Part shown: positions 25,001 through 34,177 of the stretch, in pieces
How positions within the stretch are numbered: the first letter of the stretch is position 1
How the letters are laid out: every line of letters starts with the position of its first letter
From: Lentibacillus daqui
GTDB taxonomy: Bacteria > Bacillota > Bacilli > Bacillales > Amphibacillaceae
Assembly (NCBI RefSeq): GCF_027186265.1
Contig: NZ_CP114176.1
Location: 2,480,001-2,544,000, forward strand
Length of the DNA: 64,000 bases
Reading direction: 5' to 3'
Position numbers and translations under genes: made by a program
Notes under the pieces: model-generated
Database searches by the model: none
What the model saw: the letters and a program-made list of their open reading frames with translations, nothing else
Told to the model about the DNA's origin: nothing

Positions 25001-25750
25001 CGCATAATGGTATGGCCCATCATTTTCCTTTGTCAGATCCAGGGCACGTTCCATTTCCTCTTTGATCGCTGTGAATTGACTGTTTATCTCCCGTTTGATG
25101 ATCGAAAGCCAAGGCAAATCCTGCTCAGTCCATTGATCTGGCACATCATACGTGTCGACAAGGCGATCCAGCCACTGGTCCGGCCATGGATTTTGTTCGG
25201 AGAATGTATACAATTTCAGCACAAGGTCTTCCACATCATTATCATTGCGATCACTGGAGAAGCGATCAACCACCGCAAAAAACTTCTGCTGTTCCTCTCC
25301 TTGCTTGCCATACCATTCCTCAAATAAATCAGCAATGACCTCTTGCTGGATCAAATCAGTCTCCATATCATTGGCAATTCGAAATCCTGGATCGATATCC
25401 AACAAGTACGCATATTCCCTGATGACATCCAGACAAAAAGAATGCAAAGTTGAAATTTGCGCACGCTGCAACAAGGATAATTGTTTTTTCAAATGGTTGG
25501 ATGATGGATTTTCTGCCAGCTTATTTTCCAGGGCAAGACCAACACGGTTGCGCATCTCTTGAGCCGCTGCATTGGTAAAAGTAACGACAAGCAATGTATC
25601 GATATCAACCGGGTTATCCGCACGAATCAATTTTTGAATTATCCGCTCCACCAAGACTGCCGTTTTCCCAGATCCAGCCGCTGCTGCCACCAAAATATCA
25701 CTGCCATCAGTATAAATCGCCTCATGCTGTTCATTCGTCCAATTTACCAT
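22031..25750 (-). CDS. addA: AddA, helicase-nuclease subunit A
   Basis: A 1239-residue UvrD-like SF1A helicase fused to a RecB-family nuclease. Walker A is AAAAGSGKTAVLVERII near residue 25; helicase motifs include VDEYQDTN, GDVKQSIYRFRHAEP and TIHSSKGLEFPIV. The C-terminal nuclease motif is WVIVDYKTDA. With AddB it processes double-strand ends for RecA loading at Chi-like sites. The start codon overlaps the addB stop by 7 bases (ATGGTAA), so the subunits are made together. Length is normal for the family. Confidence 0.95.
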   Translation of the reverse strand: MVNWTNEQHEAIYTDGSDILVAAAAGSGKTAVLVERIIQKLIRADNPVDIDTLLVVTFTNAAAQEMRNRVGLALENKLAENPSSNHLKKQLSLLQRAQISTLHSFCLDVIREYAYLLDIDPGFRIANDMETDLIQQEVIADLFEEWYGKQGEEQQKFFAVVDRFSSDRNDNDVEDLVLKLYTFSEQNPWPDQWLDRLVDTYDVPDQWTEQDLPWLSIIKREINSQFTAIKEEMERALDLTKENDGPYHYADAIDADINQLHEALSKFASWDQLQAFMQTSTFTKLSGKRVDCNEDKKAKVKALRDSYKKRWNEMKESWFTRNLTGHVADMQELAPVIRQLTELVKQFKQRFTEQKREKAIVDFSDLEHYCLQLLMDDTSDPQHVVPSSVARQFKTKFTEVLVDEYQDTNLVQETILKLISDQDGSGNMFMVGDVKQSIYRFRHAEPSLFIDKYKRFAEQKSPAKRIDLASNFRSRKQVLIGANYIFRQILDEDVGEINYDQDAELIYANHMYDTLELPQADPELVIIDREAPEEDQVTEDDEENYQDLEKAQLEARAYAEKIKRWVGQRDEKPLQVVDKRTQTQRDVRYRDIVILLRSMTWAPTIADELKKQGIPVYAELSTGYFEAIEVKIMISLLKIIDNPRQDIPLASVLRSPIVSLNEEELARIRLADKRHTYYDALRRFTDNETDELAEKLRPFMEQLERFRVAARQGALSELIWQIYRETGYYDFVGGMPGGRQRQANLRALYDRARGYETTSFRGLFRFLRFIERMEERGDDLGAARALSEQEDVVRMMTIHSSKGLEFPIVIVGAMDKSFNLMDLNQRYLLHKDLGFASKYIDPVKRITYPTLLFHAFRSEKLREQLAEEMRVLYVALTRAKEKLVMVANVASFEKKQAKWQKMADHEAWVLPAQYRLEAKSYLDWVGPALIRHQANGLLRTEDVGDAVLDPIKIDPSTWKVFVVHGSDYTNLEKVDEYVDEVLKESVTTWQPLELTDEEQMHMVDERLSFRYPFPQAQTARAKQTVTELKRQREVKDDYSDMRLVQPFHAPIVKRPKFMQTEKSISAAERGTAMHTVMQHIPLTRSLNKAEIAEFIEELVGREILTADEAAIIDTEAIEQFYTTGIGTSLVTAPTVYREVPFSLSLPASEVYANWESDTDERVLVQGVIDCIIHTEDGWVIVDYKTDAIDGEATQGIIQQLRERYQTQIKLYKQALETVWQQPVKEAYLYFFAKQLLVKA

Positions 25751-28700
25751 TGTTCTCCCTCCGTTTGTCCGGCACCGGTATCTACTTTTCTACGCAGTTC
25801 TTCCAAAATTTCATCGTCCTTTCGATCCGTTAGCTTGCGATAATTGTTTTCTTCCAGAGTCGGATCGAATTGACAAACCGAGCGATATGGGCAAAAGGTA
25901 CAAGCAACCCTTTGTTTATGCTGGTATGGGTTTAAATGGACTTTACCTTCTGTCATATCAACACCGGCACGAACCATTAACTGTTGAATATGGTCTTTGA
26001 GAATATGGAAAGTTTCCTCATCAGCAATCCGTGAACTGCTGTAAAATCCGCCATTTTTCTTCACGCCTGCCGGTACAATCTGACTTGATCCTGACTCCAG
26101 TGATGTATCCATTAACTTGACGGCAGTTTCATCAGCAAGCAGAAGTCCCTGCATTTTGTATTTTTTAAAGATTTCCTGGTCAATTTCTTGGTCGTCCATT
26201 TTTTGTTTTGCTGAAATCATTGGATTATGCACATGGAAATAGAGTACTCCCGCTGGCGTAGCCTTTACACCCAGCCATTGTTCAGATTGGGACAGAACAA
26301 CATCCAAATAAGCAAGCATCTGCAAGGCAAGGCCATAGTATACCTCTACCAGATTCAACCCTTTGGCACTTGATTTGTAATCAATGATACGCAGGAATAA
26401 ATGCTCCTGATCCAGCGCCTTGTCTACCCTGTCAATACGGCCGCGCAAGACCAATTCAAATCCATTTTTAAGGGGTAGTCTCACTGGCTTAAGTGTTTGA
26501 TTATCCCCCATACCAAAGTCAAGCTCCAGTCCAACCGGTGAAAAATTGCTTTGCCGTGCCTGTTCGCCTAGCACATAGGCAGCACGAGCAATGACGTCTT
26601 GCAATTTTTGCTGAATGTATTGATAGCGATTCGAGCTGTGTAAAATCTGGTGTTGCAAAATTGGCGCAAGATGGTTGACCGCTTGTTGGGCATAATGATC
26701 GGTCTCCTGTTTCGTCAGTTGCGCATAATCTTTTCCTGCCTGTTGAACCCATTCAGTAATCTGTTTTAATGCTTCATGGAACAGCTGGCCAATATCTGGT
26801 GCATCCAATTGATAGGTTTGCCGTTCGTCCAGGCCTAAACTGTATTTGGCGAAATGCTGATATGCACAGCGATAATACATTTCCAGCCTGGAAACACTGG
26901 CCTTCACTTCTTTGGGATAAAGTTCTTTTGTTGTTTCTTCTGACAAATCAACAGGCTGATTACGATAATACAGACTTTGTAAAATGGAATAGGTTGTACC
27001 AAACTTCCTCGTATTTTCAATATACCAGTTCAAAACATACCACCAAATCGGCTGAACCGGGTATCCTTTTCGTTTTCGGCTTAGTTGTGCGGTTAATGCT
27101 GCTCTCGTTTTAACCGGTGTTGTGATGAACGCCTGTGCATCGAATAATTCATCTGGATCCTGCAACAGCAAATGTTCACAACAAGACGGAAATAAATCCT
27201 CCATGCGCTTAATCAGTTGGGAAGGCATTTTCGCTTTTCCCTCTTCATCACTTAACGGATAACTAATCCACATTTGTTCACTTACCGCTGTAAAAGCCAG
27301 ATACATATAAAACCAATCGTCCAATAATTGACGCTTACTGCTATCAGCCAGTCTTAATCCATGTGTCGCCAGCAGCTCCCGTTCGCGCTCATTAATCATC
27401 CCGTCTGCTTGTGGTTTCATCGGCCAAACGCCGTCATTTACACCAAGTAAAAACGCACATTTCTTGCCGCTAATCCGGGAACGGTCAATGGTCCCAACAA
27501 TCACATGATCCATGCTTGGTGGGACGTGCGCAAACTTCAACGATTCCAAACCAGCATCAAGGGTGGTACGAAACGTGGCTAATTCCATCGGTTCATCACC
27601 GGCAATTTCGACCATTTCATCGATCAATTGGACAATGGCCTCCCAGACTTGTTCCTGCTCACGTCCCTTTTCAATTTGACCTGCTTCATCAAAGGTATCC
27701 CTTAGCTGTTCCAGACGTTTTGGTACACGAAGTTCTTCCAGCCATGTAAACAGGACTTCACACATCCCGGCAACCGTTTGTGCTTTTCGGATTTTTTCAT
27801 CAAATGACTGTAGCGCCTGAACTACTTGACGACGATAGGCATTAATCCGTTTTTGTGTCTGCTTTTCCGCATCAGTCTGTGCCGTCTGATCAAATCCGCG
27901 AAAACGACTGTATTCCCAGTCTTCTTCACTCATCCAGCGTGCCCGTGAACGGATACCATACTCCAACACATAATTTTCCAATTCATCAATGGCATCATTT
28001 GTTAATGGATATTCTTTATCCGCGATCGGGATAAATCCTGTCTTTAGCACCCGGAAAACTGCATCATAGCGCCAATTCCCCTGTACCATATCAAGGGCAG
28101 AACGAATCAATTCGATCAAAGAATGATTCAGCATCGTTCGCTTCTCATCGACAAACACGGGGATACCATAATCTGCAAAAATCGTGTCAATCAGGTCATG
28201 ATAAGTTTCCGGCTGCCGAATAAAAATAGCCATGTCCCGATACCGGTAATGCTCTTCTCTAACTAAGCGAATGATTTCCTGTGCCGCTCCTTCTACTTCC
28301 GCGCGCGGATGTACCGCCTCGGCAATCTGAATGGGTACAGCCCCTTTATATTTCGGTGCCGGCCGATTATCGAAATTAGCGTCTAAATGATAAAAAGCAG
28401 GACTCCCCTTAAATCTTCCATACGCTGGGTTCATTTTTATTGTTTCCTCAATGGGAATTTGATTTTCTTCTACCACGGCTTTCAAAGTTTGATAGGTTTC
28501 CTTCGTTTGATAAAACAGATCCAATTCTGAAGGTTTGGTTTCTTCCGGATCATCAACGGTTAAGCCGATAGTAACGCAGCTGACTTTGTTCAACAACGCC
28601 TCCACTACAAACAATTCCTGCGGGGTAAATCGGTGGAATCCGTCAACGTAAACAATGGCATCATCCAGTATCGGTGCCTGCCTGATTTTTTCCGCCAGTA

Positions 28701-29271
28701 ATCGTAATTGATCCTCACTATCAATGTATTTATCATGTAACGCAATGGATAATTTTTCATATAAATAAGTCAAATCTTGCAGTTTATTTGTTAATGCCAC
28801 TTCTCCAGGTTCTTTATGGGTAAATTGATTGATGTGTTCCATTTCCATTTTCAACATTTCCGGAGTAATGCTGTAACGCTTGAACTCGGTAATCATTTTT
28901 TCCAGCTGATCAAGAAATCCCTGTTTCTCCATCGCTTTTTGGAACACCCGCCAGTCTGATTGTTTTTCCTCAATAATCTTTCTCAGCATCATTTGAATGC
29001 CGATGGAACTAATAAACTGTTTTGTCCCCCCGCCGGTTTCTTGTAATATCCGCCAGGCAAGTCTGGAAAAACTGACGACATTTGCCCTTGTACTCCCTTG
29101 AATAAGGTTATCATCAAATAAGGCATATTCTTGTTGAAACGTCATTTGATCCGGAACGATATAAAAGATTGGTGGACCTTGTGGATCCTCCAACAGCATT
29201 TGTTTCATTTCATCCAGCATTCGGCCACTCTTCCCCGTGCCGGCAGTACCTAATAAAAAGCGAATCCCCAT
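25744..29271 (-). CDS. addB: AddB, helicase-nuclease subunit B
   Basis: A 1175-residue AddB: P-loop GTAGTGKSG at the N-terminus, a Chi-recognising inactive helicase fold, and a C-terminal RecB-type nuclease (IDYKSSAKGLN). The Fe-S ligands are split between YYRCAYQ and the C-terminal CTFCPYRSVCQF. The ATG at 29269-29271 (MGIRFLLGTAGTGKSG) follows GGAGAGGGG; the frame is open about 20 codons further up but without a ribosome site. It is first gene of addBA. The sbcDC genes that follow addA in B. subtilis are absent here. Confidence 0.94.
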   Translation of the reverse strand: MGIRFLLGTAGTGKSGRMLDEMKQMLLEDPQGPPIFYIVPDQMTFQQEYALFDDNLIQGSTRANVVSFSRLAWRILQETGGGTKQFISSIGIQMMLRKIIEEKQSDWRVFQKAMEKQGFLDQLEKMITEFKRYSITPEMLKMEMEHINQFTHKEPGEVALTNKLQDLTYLYEKLSIALHDKYIDSEDQLRLLAEKIRQAPILDDAIVYVDGFHRFTPQELFVVEALLNKVSCVTIGLTVDDPEETKPSELDLFYQTKETYQTLKAVVEENQIPIEETIKMNPAYGRFKGSPAFYHLDANFDNRPAPKYKGAVPIQIAEAVHPRAEVEGAAQEIIRLVREEHYRYRDMAIFIRQPETYHDLIDTIFADYGIPVFVDEKRTMLNHSLIELIRSALDMVQGNWRYDAVFRVLKTGFIPIADKEYPLTNDAIDELENYVLEYGIRSRARWMSEEDWEYSRFRGFDQTAQTDAEKQTQKRINAYRRQVVQALQSFDEKIRKAQTVAGMCEVLFTWLEELRVPKRLEQLRDTFDEAGQIEKGREQEQVWEAIVQLIDEMVEIAGDEPMELATFRTTLDAGLESLKFAHVPPSMDHVIVGTIDRSRISGKKCAFLLGVNDGVWPMKPQADGMINERERELLATHGLRLADSSKRQLLDDWFYMYLAFTAVSEQMWISYPLSDEEGKAKMPSQLIKRMEDLFPSCCEHLLLQDPDELFDAQAFITTPVKTRAALTAQLSRKRKGYPVQPIWWYVLNWYIENTRKFGTTYSILQSLYYRNQPVDLSEETTKELYPKEVKASVSRLEMYYRCAYQHFAKYSLGLDERQTYQLDAPDIGQLFHEALKQITEWVQQAGKDYAQLTKQETDHYAQQAVNHLAPILQHQILHSSNRYQYIQQKLQDVIARAAYVLGEQARQSNFSPVGLELDFGMGDNQTLKPVRLPLKNGFELVLRGRIDRVDKALDQEHLFLRIIDYKSSAKGLNLVEVYYGLALQMLAYLDVVLSQSEQWLGVKATPAGVLYFHVHNPMISAKQKMDDQEIDQEIFKKYKMQGLLLADETAVKLMDTSLESGSSQIVPAGVKKNGGFYSSSRIADEETFHILKDHIQQLMVRAGVDMTEGKVHLNPYQHKQRVACTFCPYRSVCQFDPTLEENNYRKLTDRKDDEILEELRRKVDTGAGQTEGEQW

Positions 29272-29385
29272 GTAATCCCCTCTCCAACAGACATTTTTCA
29301 GCAAAAAAATAGCTTTCTTCCATTTTACCAAAGAAGAAAGCTTAATTATACTTATTTAAATGATGATCGGTTTTTCAGACTCTTA

Positions 29386-29507
29386 ACCAAAATCTATGGT
29401 TGACAGATTAGATGTAATTTTGATTTATGCAATCGCTACGGAAAAACACTACGCTGGCTAGTTTATCATCACCATTTTTATTCATTAATTCAACCATAGA
29501 TTTTGGT
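29386..29507. repeat. 122-bp segment bounded by perfect 18-bp inverted repeats
   Basis: ACCAAAATCTATGGTTGA (29386-29403) recurs inverted as TCAACCATAGATTTTGGT (29490-29507). The 86 bases between are AT-rich and non-coding. A second short motif, CGGTTTTTCA, flanks both sides in direct orientation. It could be an orphan MITE or a very long hairpin between addB and the TVP38 gene; no clear target duplication is seen. The rest of 29272-29584 holds nothing recognisable. Confidence 0.6.
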
Positions 29508-29584
29508 GACCGGTTTTTCATTTAATTCAATTTCCTCATATGTTCCTACTAGGTTATTCTCTTCATCCCCTGTTTTCCTGCCAG

Positions 29585-30241
29585 TTAATCGTCATTCCAA
29601 TGGGACGTTCCTTGGGTTTCACCTTTCTTTTGCAAGCGTTTTTCTATGTATTTGCCCAGGATCCAAAATAGGACAATACAGATACCAATAACAATCGTAC
29701 GAACAGGATGTTTGGCAAATGACATAATACTGGCTCCGACATATGCCATAGTAAAGATCATCACCGATTTCCCCATCAGAACAGCTAGTATAAATTGTTG
29801 CAAACTGACTTTTGATAATCCAGCAACAATATTAATAACTGCCGACGGGGAAAACGGAAAACACATTAATAAAAATAAAGGTCCAAAGCCATGGCGCTCA
29901 AACCAGGCTGTCACTTTATGTACCTGTTTATTTTTCCGAATGGCCGTAAAGATCCGCTTTCGACCAAGCTTACGAATAATAATAAAAATAGTGATCGCGC
30001 CGAGACTTGAACCTAACCATGAAAGTAAAAAACCCCAAAACAAACCATATGCTGCTGCATTTGCGAAGACAAACACGACCAGTGGCAAAAATGGTAAAAA
30101 GGCTTCGAGCAATGGTAGTAATATCCCTGGTAACGGCCCGAGTTGCTGATAGTTGTCCAAAAGCTGTTCAATATATTCATCCAGTAAATCATTTTCAACA
30201 ATCATTCGCCAATTTTTAATACTTAAGTCCGTTAGAAACAT
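29585..30241 (-). CDS. TVP38/TMEM64 family (VTT domain) membrane protein
   Basis: A 218-residue DedA-related protein with about five membrane helices and the VTT-domain pattern: LPLLEAFLPFLPLVVFVFANA, then GSSLGAITIFIIIRKLGRK and ERHGFGPLFLLMCFPFSPSAVINIVAG. Relatives act in membrane lipid handling or export; the substrate is unknown. ATG at 30239-30241 is used, with GAGGGG about 13 bases upstream, slightly far. The C-terminus is basic and cytoplasmic. Confidence 0.8.
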   Translation of the reverse strand: MFLTDLSIKNWRMIVENDLLDEYIEQLLDNYQQLGPLPGILLPLLEAFLPFLPLVVFVFANAAAYGLFWGFLLSWLGSSLGAITIFIIIRKLGRKRIFTAIRKNKQVHKVTAWFERHGFGPLFLLMCFPFSPSAVINIVAGLSKVSLQQFILAVLMGKSVMIFTMAYVGASIMSFAKHPVRTIVIGICIVLFWILGKYIEKRLQKKGETQGTSHWNDD

Positions 30242-30450
30242 TTAGCTATAATCCCCTCACACAAACATCACATCGAGTTATCATCTGACTATAATATTTA
30301 TTTTAATGGAATAATCAGTGTCTGCATAGCATGACCAGCTAATTTTTTTGCCTCTTTCTATCCATTATGAACAAAATTAAAGATTTTAGTGTTTTTTGTA
30401 CGTGATTATCGTATAATTAAATAGAACAAATGTTTCATCGGAGGAGATTC

Positions 30451-30843
30451 ATGATGCGTTATCTAAGTGATGAGGAAATCGAAGTGGCTTCACGCTTTTT
30501 GTTTCTGTCCATGGCATTGATTGTTATGGAACAAGATATGCAAACAATTGAATCAGGTTCATTCAAGATAAAAGAGCCGTATATGGAACTCCTGGATAGA
30601 ATGACTACTGAAGCAATGAATGAGCGACGTAAGCTACGGGATGTAATGAGGAAAAAACACATGAAAGTTGTCACCTTAAATAAGAATGATTCCTTTTCGT
30701 CCTACCTTTTCTTGTGCGAAGGCCGTGAAGAAAAACGCAATTATTTTAATCCAGCCATCCGAAAAAAAGTTGAAGCCATCATCCATGAGCTTATGCATAG
30801 GGCTCTGCCACTATTTCAACCGAGTGCTTCTGCAAATACCTGA
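30451..30843 (+). CDS. Hypothetical protein convergent with comK
   Basis: A protein of about 130 residues, all-helical by composition (YLSDEEIEVASRFLFLSMALIVM, MTTEAMNERRKLRDVMRK), with no recognised domain, membrane anchor or cysteine cluster. GGAGGAG lies just upstream of two adjacent ATGs (30451 and 30454), so the start is well supported. Its last 53 bases overlap the 3' end of comK on the other strand, so the mRNAs would be antisense to each other there. A link to competence control is only a positional inference. Confidence 0.7.
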   Translation: MMRYLSDEEIEVASRFLFLSMALIVMEQDMQTIESGSFKIKEPYMELLDRMTTEAMNERRKLRDVMRKKHMKVVTLNKNDSFSSYLFLCEGREEKRNYFNPAIRKKVEAIIHELMHRALPLFQPSASANT

Positions 30844-31315
30844 TTCGATTGTCGAGAAGATAGCGAAATTGAGCTGTTCGCTGGATCTGATTTAATACGG
30901 AACCAACGGAAACATCAAGAATTACCCTTTTACCTGTTTTAAATGCTATTTCCGTCTGTCTGTTTGTTACCTTATACACTTCGTCAATATGCGAATGGGC
31001 AATCCAGGAACAATTGGCACTTGACGGTGAAAATGTTGGAAAGAAATACATGCCGCTTGCAGGGTCAATCGAGATCGGAGCCTTATGTGTAATGCCACAT
31101 ATATCCCGGGTTCCATCTTGGCGGCCCTTAAGACTTGCACCGAAAAACTTGCATGCATAATCGATAATTTTGGTCGGTGATTGTCTTACAATAAATTCAT
31201 CCTGTTCTTCCAAAATTCGCGCAGACACCTTTCCGGATTCATCACGATGTACCAATACCGCCATTGTTAGCGGCGTCACTTCATAAGTTGGGTTAAAATA
31301 ATAATTATTTTCCAT
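30791..31315 (-). CDS. comK: ComK, competence transcription factor
   Basis: A 174-residue ComK. The family core is clear: PLTMAVLVHRD, KIIDYACKFFGASLKGRQDG, then HKAPISIDPASGMYFFPT, SPSSANCSWIAHSHI and FKTGKRVILDVSVGS. ComK binds AT-rich K-boxes and activates DNA-uptake genes and its own gene. It is slightly shorter than the B. subtilis protein (192), mainly at the C-terminus. A pair of K-box-like sites lies about 90-120 bp upstream. GGAAGGAAG precedes the ATG. Confidence 0.92.
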   Translation of the reverse strand: MENNYYFNPTYEVTPLTMAVLVHRDESGKVSARILEEQDEFIVRQSPTKIIDYACKFFGASLKGRQDGTRDICGITHKAPISIDPASGMYFFPTFSPSSANCSWIAHSHIDEVYKVTNRQTEIAFKTGKRVILDVSVGSVLNQIQRTAQFRYLLDNRIRYLQKHSVEIVAEPYA

Positions 31316-31403
31316 TTTTACATTACTTCCTTCCTATAATTGTTCCATGAATTAGAAAGAGGACTATTACTAATTTACCAAATTTATAGGTAAAAAGATA
31401 CCC

Positions 31404-31437
31404 AAAAAGACATTTTTCTTAAAAAAATCTTTATTTT
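31404..31437 (-). promoter_or_regulatory. ComK-box pair upstream of comK
   Basis: AAAA-N5-TTTT (31404-31416) matches the AT-box exactly. A second, AAAA-N6-TTTT (31424-31437), starts 20 bases further, two helical turns away, with one extra spacer base. ComK binds paired AT-boxes of this kind, so autoactivation is expected. Confidence 0.65.
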
Positions 31438-31726
31438 AGAGTAAATTAAGATATTTCCTTTGGCCTTACATTTTTTTGAGAATGTTCAATATGGGGGGTT
31501 TTGCCCAGACTCCCTGAAAATGTTTGGCTCATTACTCGGTCAATTCAACTGAAATTGTATTGATTTGGGCAGGATCTGATTCTTGATAATGCTATCGTAT
31601 CCCAATTTAATTTTATTCCCAATTTGAAACGTTTCATTGCTAATTACGGAGAGAACAACAAGCATGATACGTTGAGATGTCCCCACTTTCTGATTGAACA
31701 ATGGCACTTTGATTAAAAATTCCAGA
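31438..31726. other. Intergenic DNA upstream of comK
   Basis: AT-rich non-coding sequence between the comK control region and the NUDIX gene. No open frame with a ribosome site, no strong hairpin and no repeat of the families found elsewhere in this window. Confidence 0.5.
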
Positions 31727-32167
31727 TTATTGCCCTTTAGACGAACATGAATTAAAAATGAGGTTTAAATAATCTCCGTGTCCCCGAATGAGTTTAACCT
31801 CATTCTCCGAAGAAATCCAAAAAAAATGGAAAGTTAGCCCTTCTTCATCCTCTCCACCTGTTGGTTCGTAATCCCACTTGTCTGGAACATTTGATACATT
31901 TATTTTGTAAAAAAATCTATTATGTATAATACCATCATCATTTTCCCAATAATCTTCTGCAATTAGCTTTTCAATCTCAAAGTTTTTCAATCCTGTTTCT
32001 TCTTTAATTTCTCTAATTATTGCATTATAAGTGCTTTCTTTGGACTTTATAGTACCTTTGGGGATCTGTATGCCAGCTTCAGTAACAGGATGGCGGAATA
32101 CCAATATTTGCGTTCTGCCTTCTTTAACTCTTGTTACATAACCATATGCTTTTTTAATCGCCATCAT
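31727..32167 (-). CDS. NUDIX hydrolase
   Basis: A protein of about 146 residues with a complete Nudix box (GTIKSKESTYNAIIREIKEE followed by TGL), the metal-binding site for cleaving nucleoside diphosphate-X compounds. Substrate unknown. The start at 32165-32167, or the next ATG one codon on, is supported by GGGGGAA upstream. The start overlaps the stop of a truncated acetyltransferase gene, so it was once the second gene of that transcript and may now lack its original promoter. Confidence 0.8.
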   Translation of the reverse strand: MMAIKKAYGYVTRVKEGRTQILVFRHPVTEAGIQIPKGTIKSKESTYNAIIREIKEETGLKNFEIEKLIAEDYWENDDGIIHNRFFYKINVSNVPDKWDYEPTGGEDEEGLTFHFFWISSENEVKLIRGHGDYLNLIFNSCSSKGQ

Positions 32168-32361
32168 TAATTCCCCCATGAATATTTCCTCAGCCTTATG
32201 GTCCAGTCACCAAACTCGTAAATAAATCCCTTTCTCGTGCATTCATAAACCATTCCTACACGCTCTATTAATCGAATGGAAGGTGTATTATCTACATTGA
32301 TATGAGCCTCGATACGGTGATAACCTAAGTTTTTGAACCCAATTACGAAGCATCTCTTTGA
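32167..32361 (-). pseudogene. GNAT acetyltransferase, C-terminal remnant
   Basis: About 58 codons of the C-terminal half of a RimJ/RimL-type N-acetyltransferase: GFKNLGYHRIEAHINVDN, then TPSIRLIERVGMVYE, ending at a normal stop. The N-terminal half is missing, and the frame runs upstream into the right end of the IS200/IS605-type element, which evidently truncated the gene. The N-terminal remnant at 36.9-37.0 kb belongs to a different GNAT subfamily, so it is not the missing half. Confidence 0.75.
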
Positions 32362-32512
32362 GACTCCCACGGCTAAAGCCGCAAGCCCTATACCTTACGA
32401 TATTACGGGTGGGATTCTTGAATGACTATGCGTTCGCAGTCCATTTCTGTTTTGAACAGCCTTCAAGATGAGGGCATCTCATTGCCCCTCCTAAGACAGT
32501 GCATATAGCATC

Positions 32513-33590
32513 TTAGGCTGATTGACTACCACCATCAATCACAGGTGCATAACGAATATTCATTGCACCAACTAAATCACGATGTTTTTCAAATCCACAT
32601 GTACACTTGTATTTTCTGTCTTTTGCCTTATTCTTGTAGAACACTTTGGGCATGTTTGACTGGTGTAGGCAGGGTTTACATATTCAACTTTATGCCTTCT
32701 AACTTTGCTTTGTATTCAATGAATTGTGATAGACGATAAAATGACCATGTGTGCAAGTTTTTTTCGTTTTTACGACTGTTTCTTGTCGTTTCCCTAATAT
32801 TCGCCAACTGTTCTAAGCGAATGACGGAAATGTTATTTTCTTTTGCAACGTTTATAATTGCTCGACTAACCTTATGGTCTTGGTCTTTCATCCAACGTTG
32901 TTCTTTATCATCGAGCGTGCGAATGGTGTTTATCTTTTTCTTTTTTCCTAAGATTTTACGCTTTGAACGAAACACTCGCTTTTTGAATTTGTTTTGTCTG
33001 CCATTTTCAAAGAATCGTACGTTACCATCGTCTGTTACTGCAACAGCAGGAACTTTAAGTCCTAAATCGACACCCATTATCTTTGTACCTGTTTTTTCGA
33101 TTGTAGGGAGCGTGATGGAAATTTGGGCAATCCATTTACCTGACTTTTTCGTTATGCGTAGTGTACCTAACTTGTTGTGTTTAATCAACTCTAAATTACG
33201 GTTATCTTTATCAATCAATAAAGCACGAATTGGAGTTTTCTTTACTTTTCCACCAACCATAATGGGCACTGAAATATGGGTGGAGTCAAAGGAATAGTTT
33301 TGATTGTTCCAAATACAGACAGGCTTCTTTAAATTGGGAACAACTTCATATTTATTCTTCTTCGCTTTTTTGAAAACACTTTTAGCGTCTTTAATTGCTT
33401 GGTTTTTCACTGCACTTGGTAGAGGAATATGAATATCCTTGCTTGATTTCTTCGTGCTTTTCTTTTCCTTGACCATTTCAGATACAAGCGTATTGATGGT
33501 AGAGATATACGTTTGGCTCATCTCATACAAAATAGAAGACTGTTCTTTCGTTGCAAGTAGTTTAATTTTAATTGTTATCGTTTGCGACAT
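32513..33590 (-). pseudogene. tnpB: tnpB (IS605 OrfB) with two frameshifts
   Basis: An RNA-guided-nuclease-type TnpB. The N-terminal domain and the RuvC core MGVDLGLKVPAVAV (first Asp) and SVIRLEQLANIRE (Glu) are in one frame to a stop at 32676. The zinc ribbon (TSQTCPKC ... KYKCTCGF) and the final RuvC Asp (DLVGAMNIRYAP) continue only after two single-base deletions, near 32688-32690 and 32634-32637. The protein made would lack the ribbon and the third acidic residue, so it is inactive. The start at 33590 follows GGGGGTG. Confidence 0.85.
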
Positions 33591-33595
33591 GCTAT

Positions 33596-33715
33596 TCACC
33601 CCCTTGTTTTTTGTTGTTCAACATAGCGTTTAATAGTTTCACTCGATGCATTTTTCGCGGTTGATACAAAATAAGAACGTGTCCAAAGACTTGACAAGTG
33701 CTGAAGATGAGGAAA
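33596..33715 (-). pseudogene. tnpA: tnpA (IS200 Y1 transposase), 3' part
   Basis: Codes for the last 39 residues of an IS200-type TnpA: FPHLQHLSSLWTRSYFVS, then SSETIKRYVEQQKTRG, including the catalytic-tyrosine helix. The HUH part lies 2.7 kb away at 36405-36683. The stop is just before tnpB. Confidence 0.85.
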
Positions 33716-34166
33716 TCCTATAATGGTAGAAAATAGTTGAACTCGCTAGTTCCTTGCCATCTGAACGCATTCCTTTTTCTTCTAAGTTTTGAAGAAAATT
33801 AATAATATGGGCCGGTTTTATTTGGTCCAGCCGTAAATGTTGAAATGCCGGTAGGATACGCAACTCCAAGTAATAAATATGTCTTTCTAATGTAGTGTGA
33901 GCCAATCTCCTTTTTGCACATTTTGGCAGCCATTCATTGTACACAAAGTCCACAAAGTTTATTTTTTGCGGCTCAAAATATCCTTTTCCAGTGACTTTGG
34001 CAACGAATTGGATCAGTTGTTCATCTGCATACCGTTGTCCTTTTGCATCAATCGTTTTATATTTTTTGTTCCGTCTTCTTTTACCATTTATGTCTGTATA
34101 ACTGCCTAAATCAACTTCTAATTGCCATTTACCGTTACCACGCGGTCTAGCATGTCCTTTTGCCAT
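33716..34166 (-). pseudogene. Tyrosine integrase, N-terminal remnant
   Basis: The first 150 codons of a phage-type tyrosine recombinase: an AP2-like arm-binding domain (MAKGHARPRGNGKWQLEV, about residues 1-60) and a SAM-like core-binding domain (about 65-148, FVDFVYNEWLPKCAKRRL). The catalytic domain is missing; the frame runs on into tnpA sequence and stops. The start has AGGAGG upstream. Confidence 0.82.
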
Positions 34167-34177
34167 GCGAATCCCTC

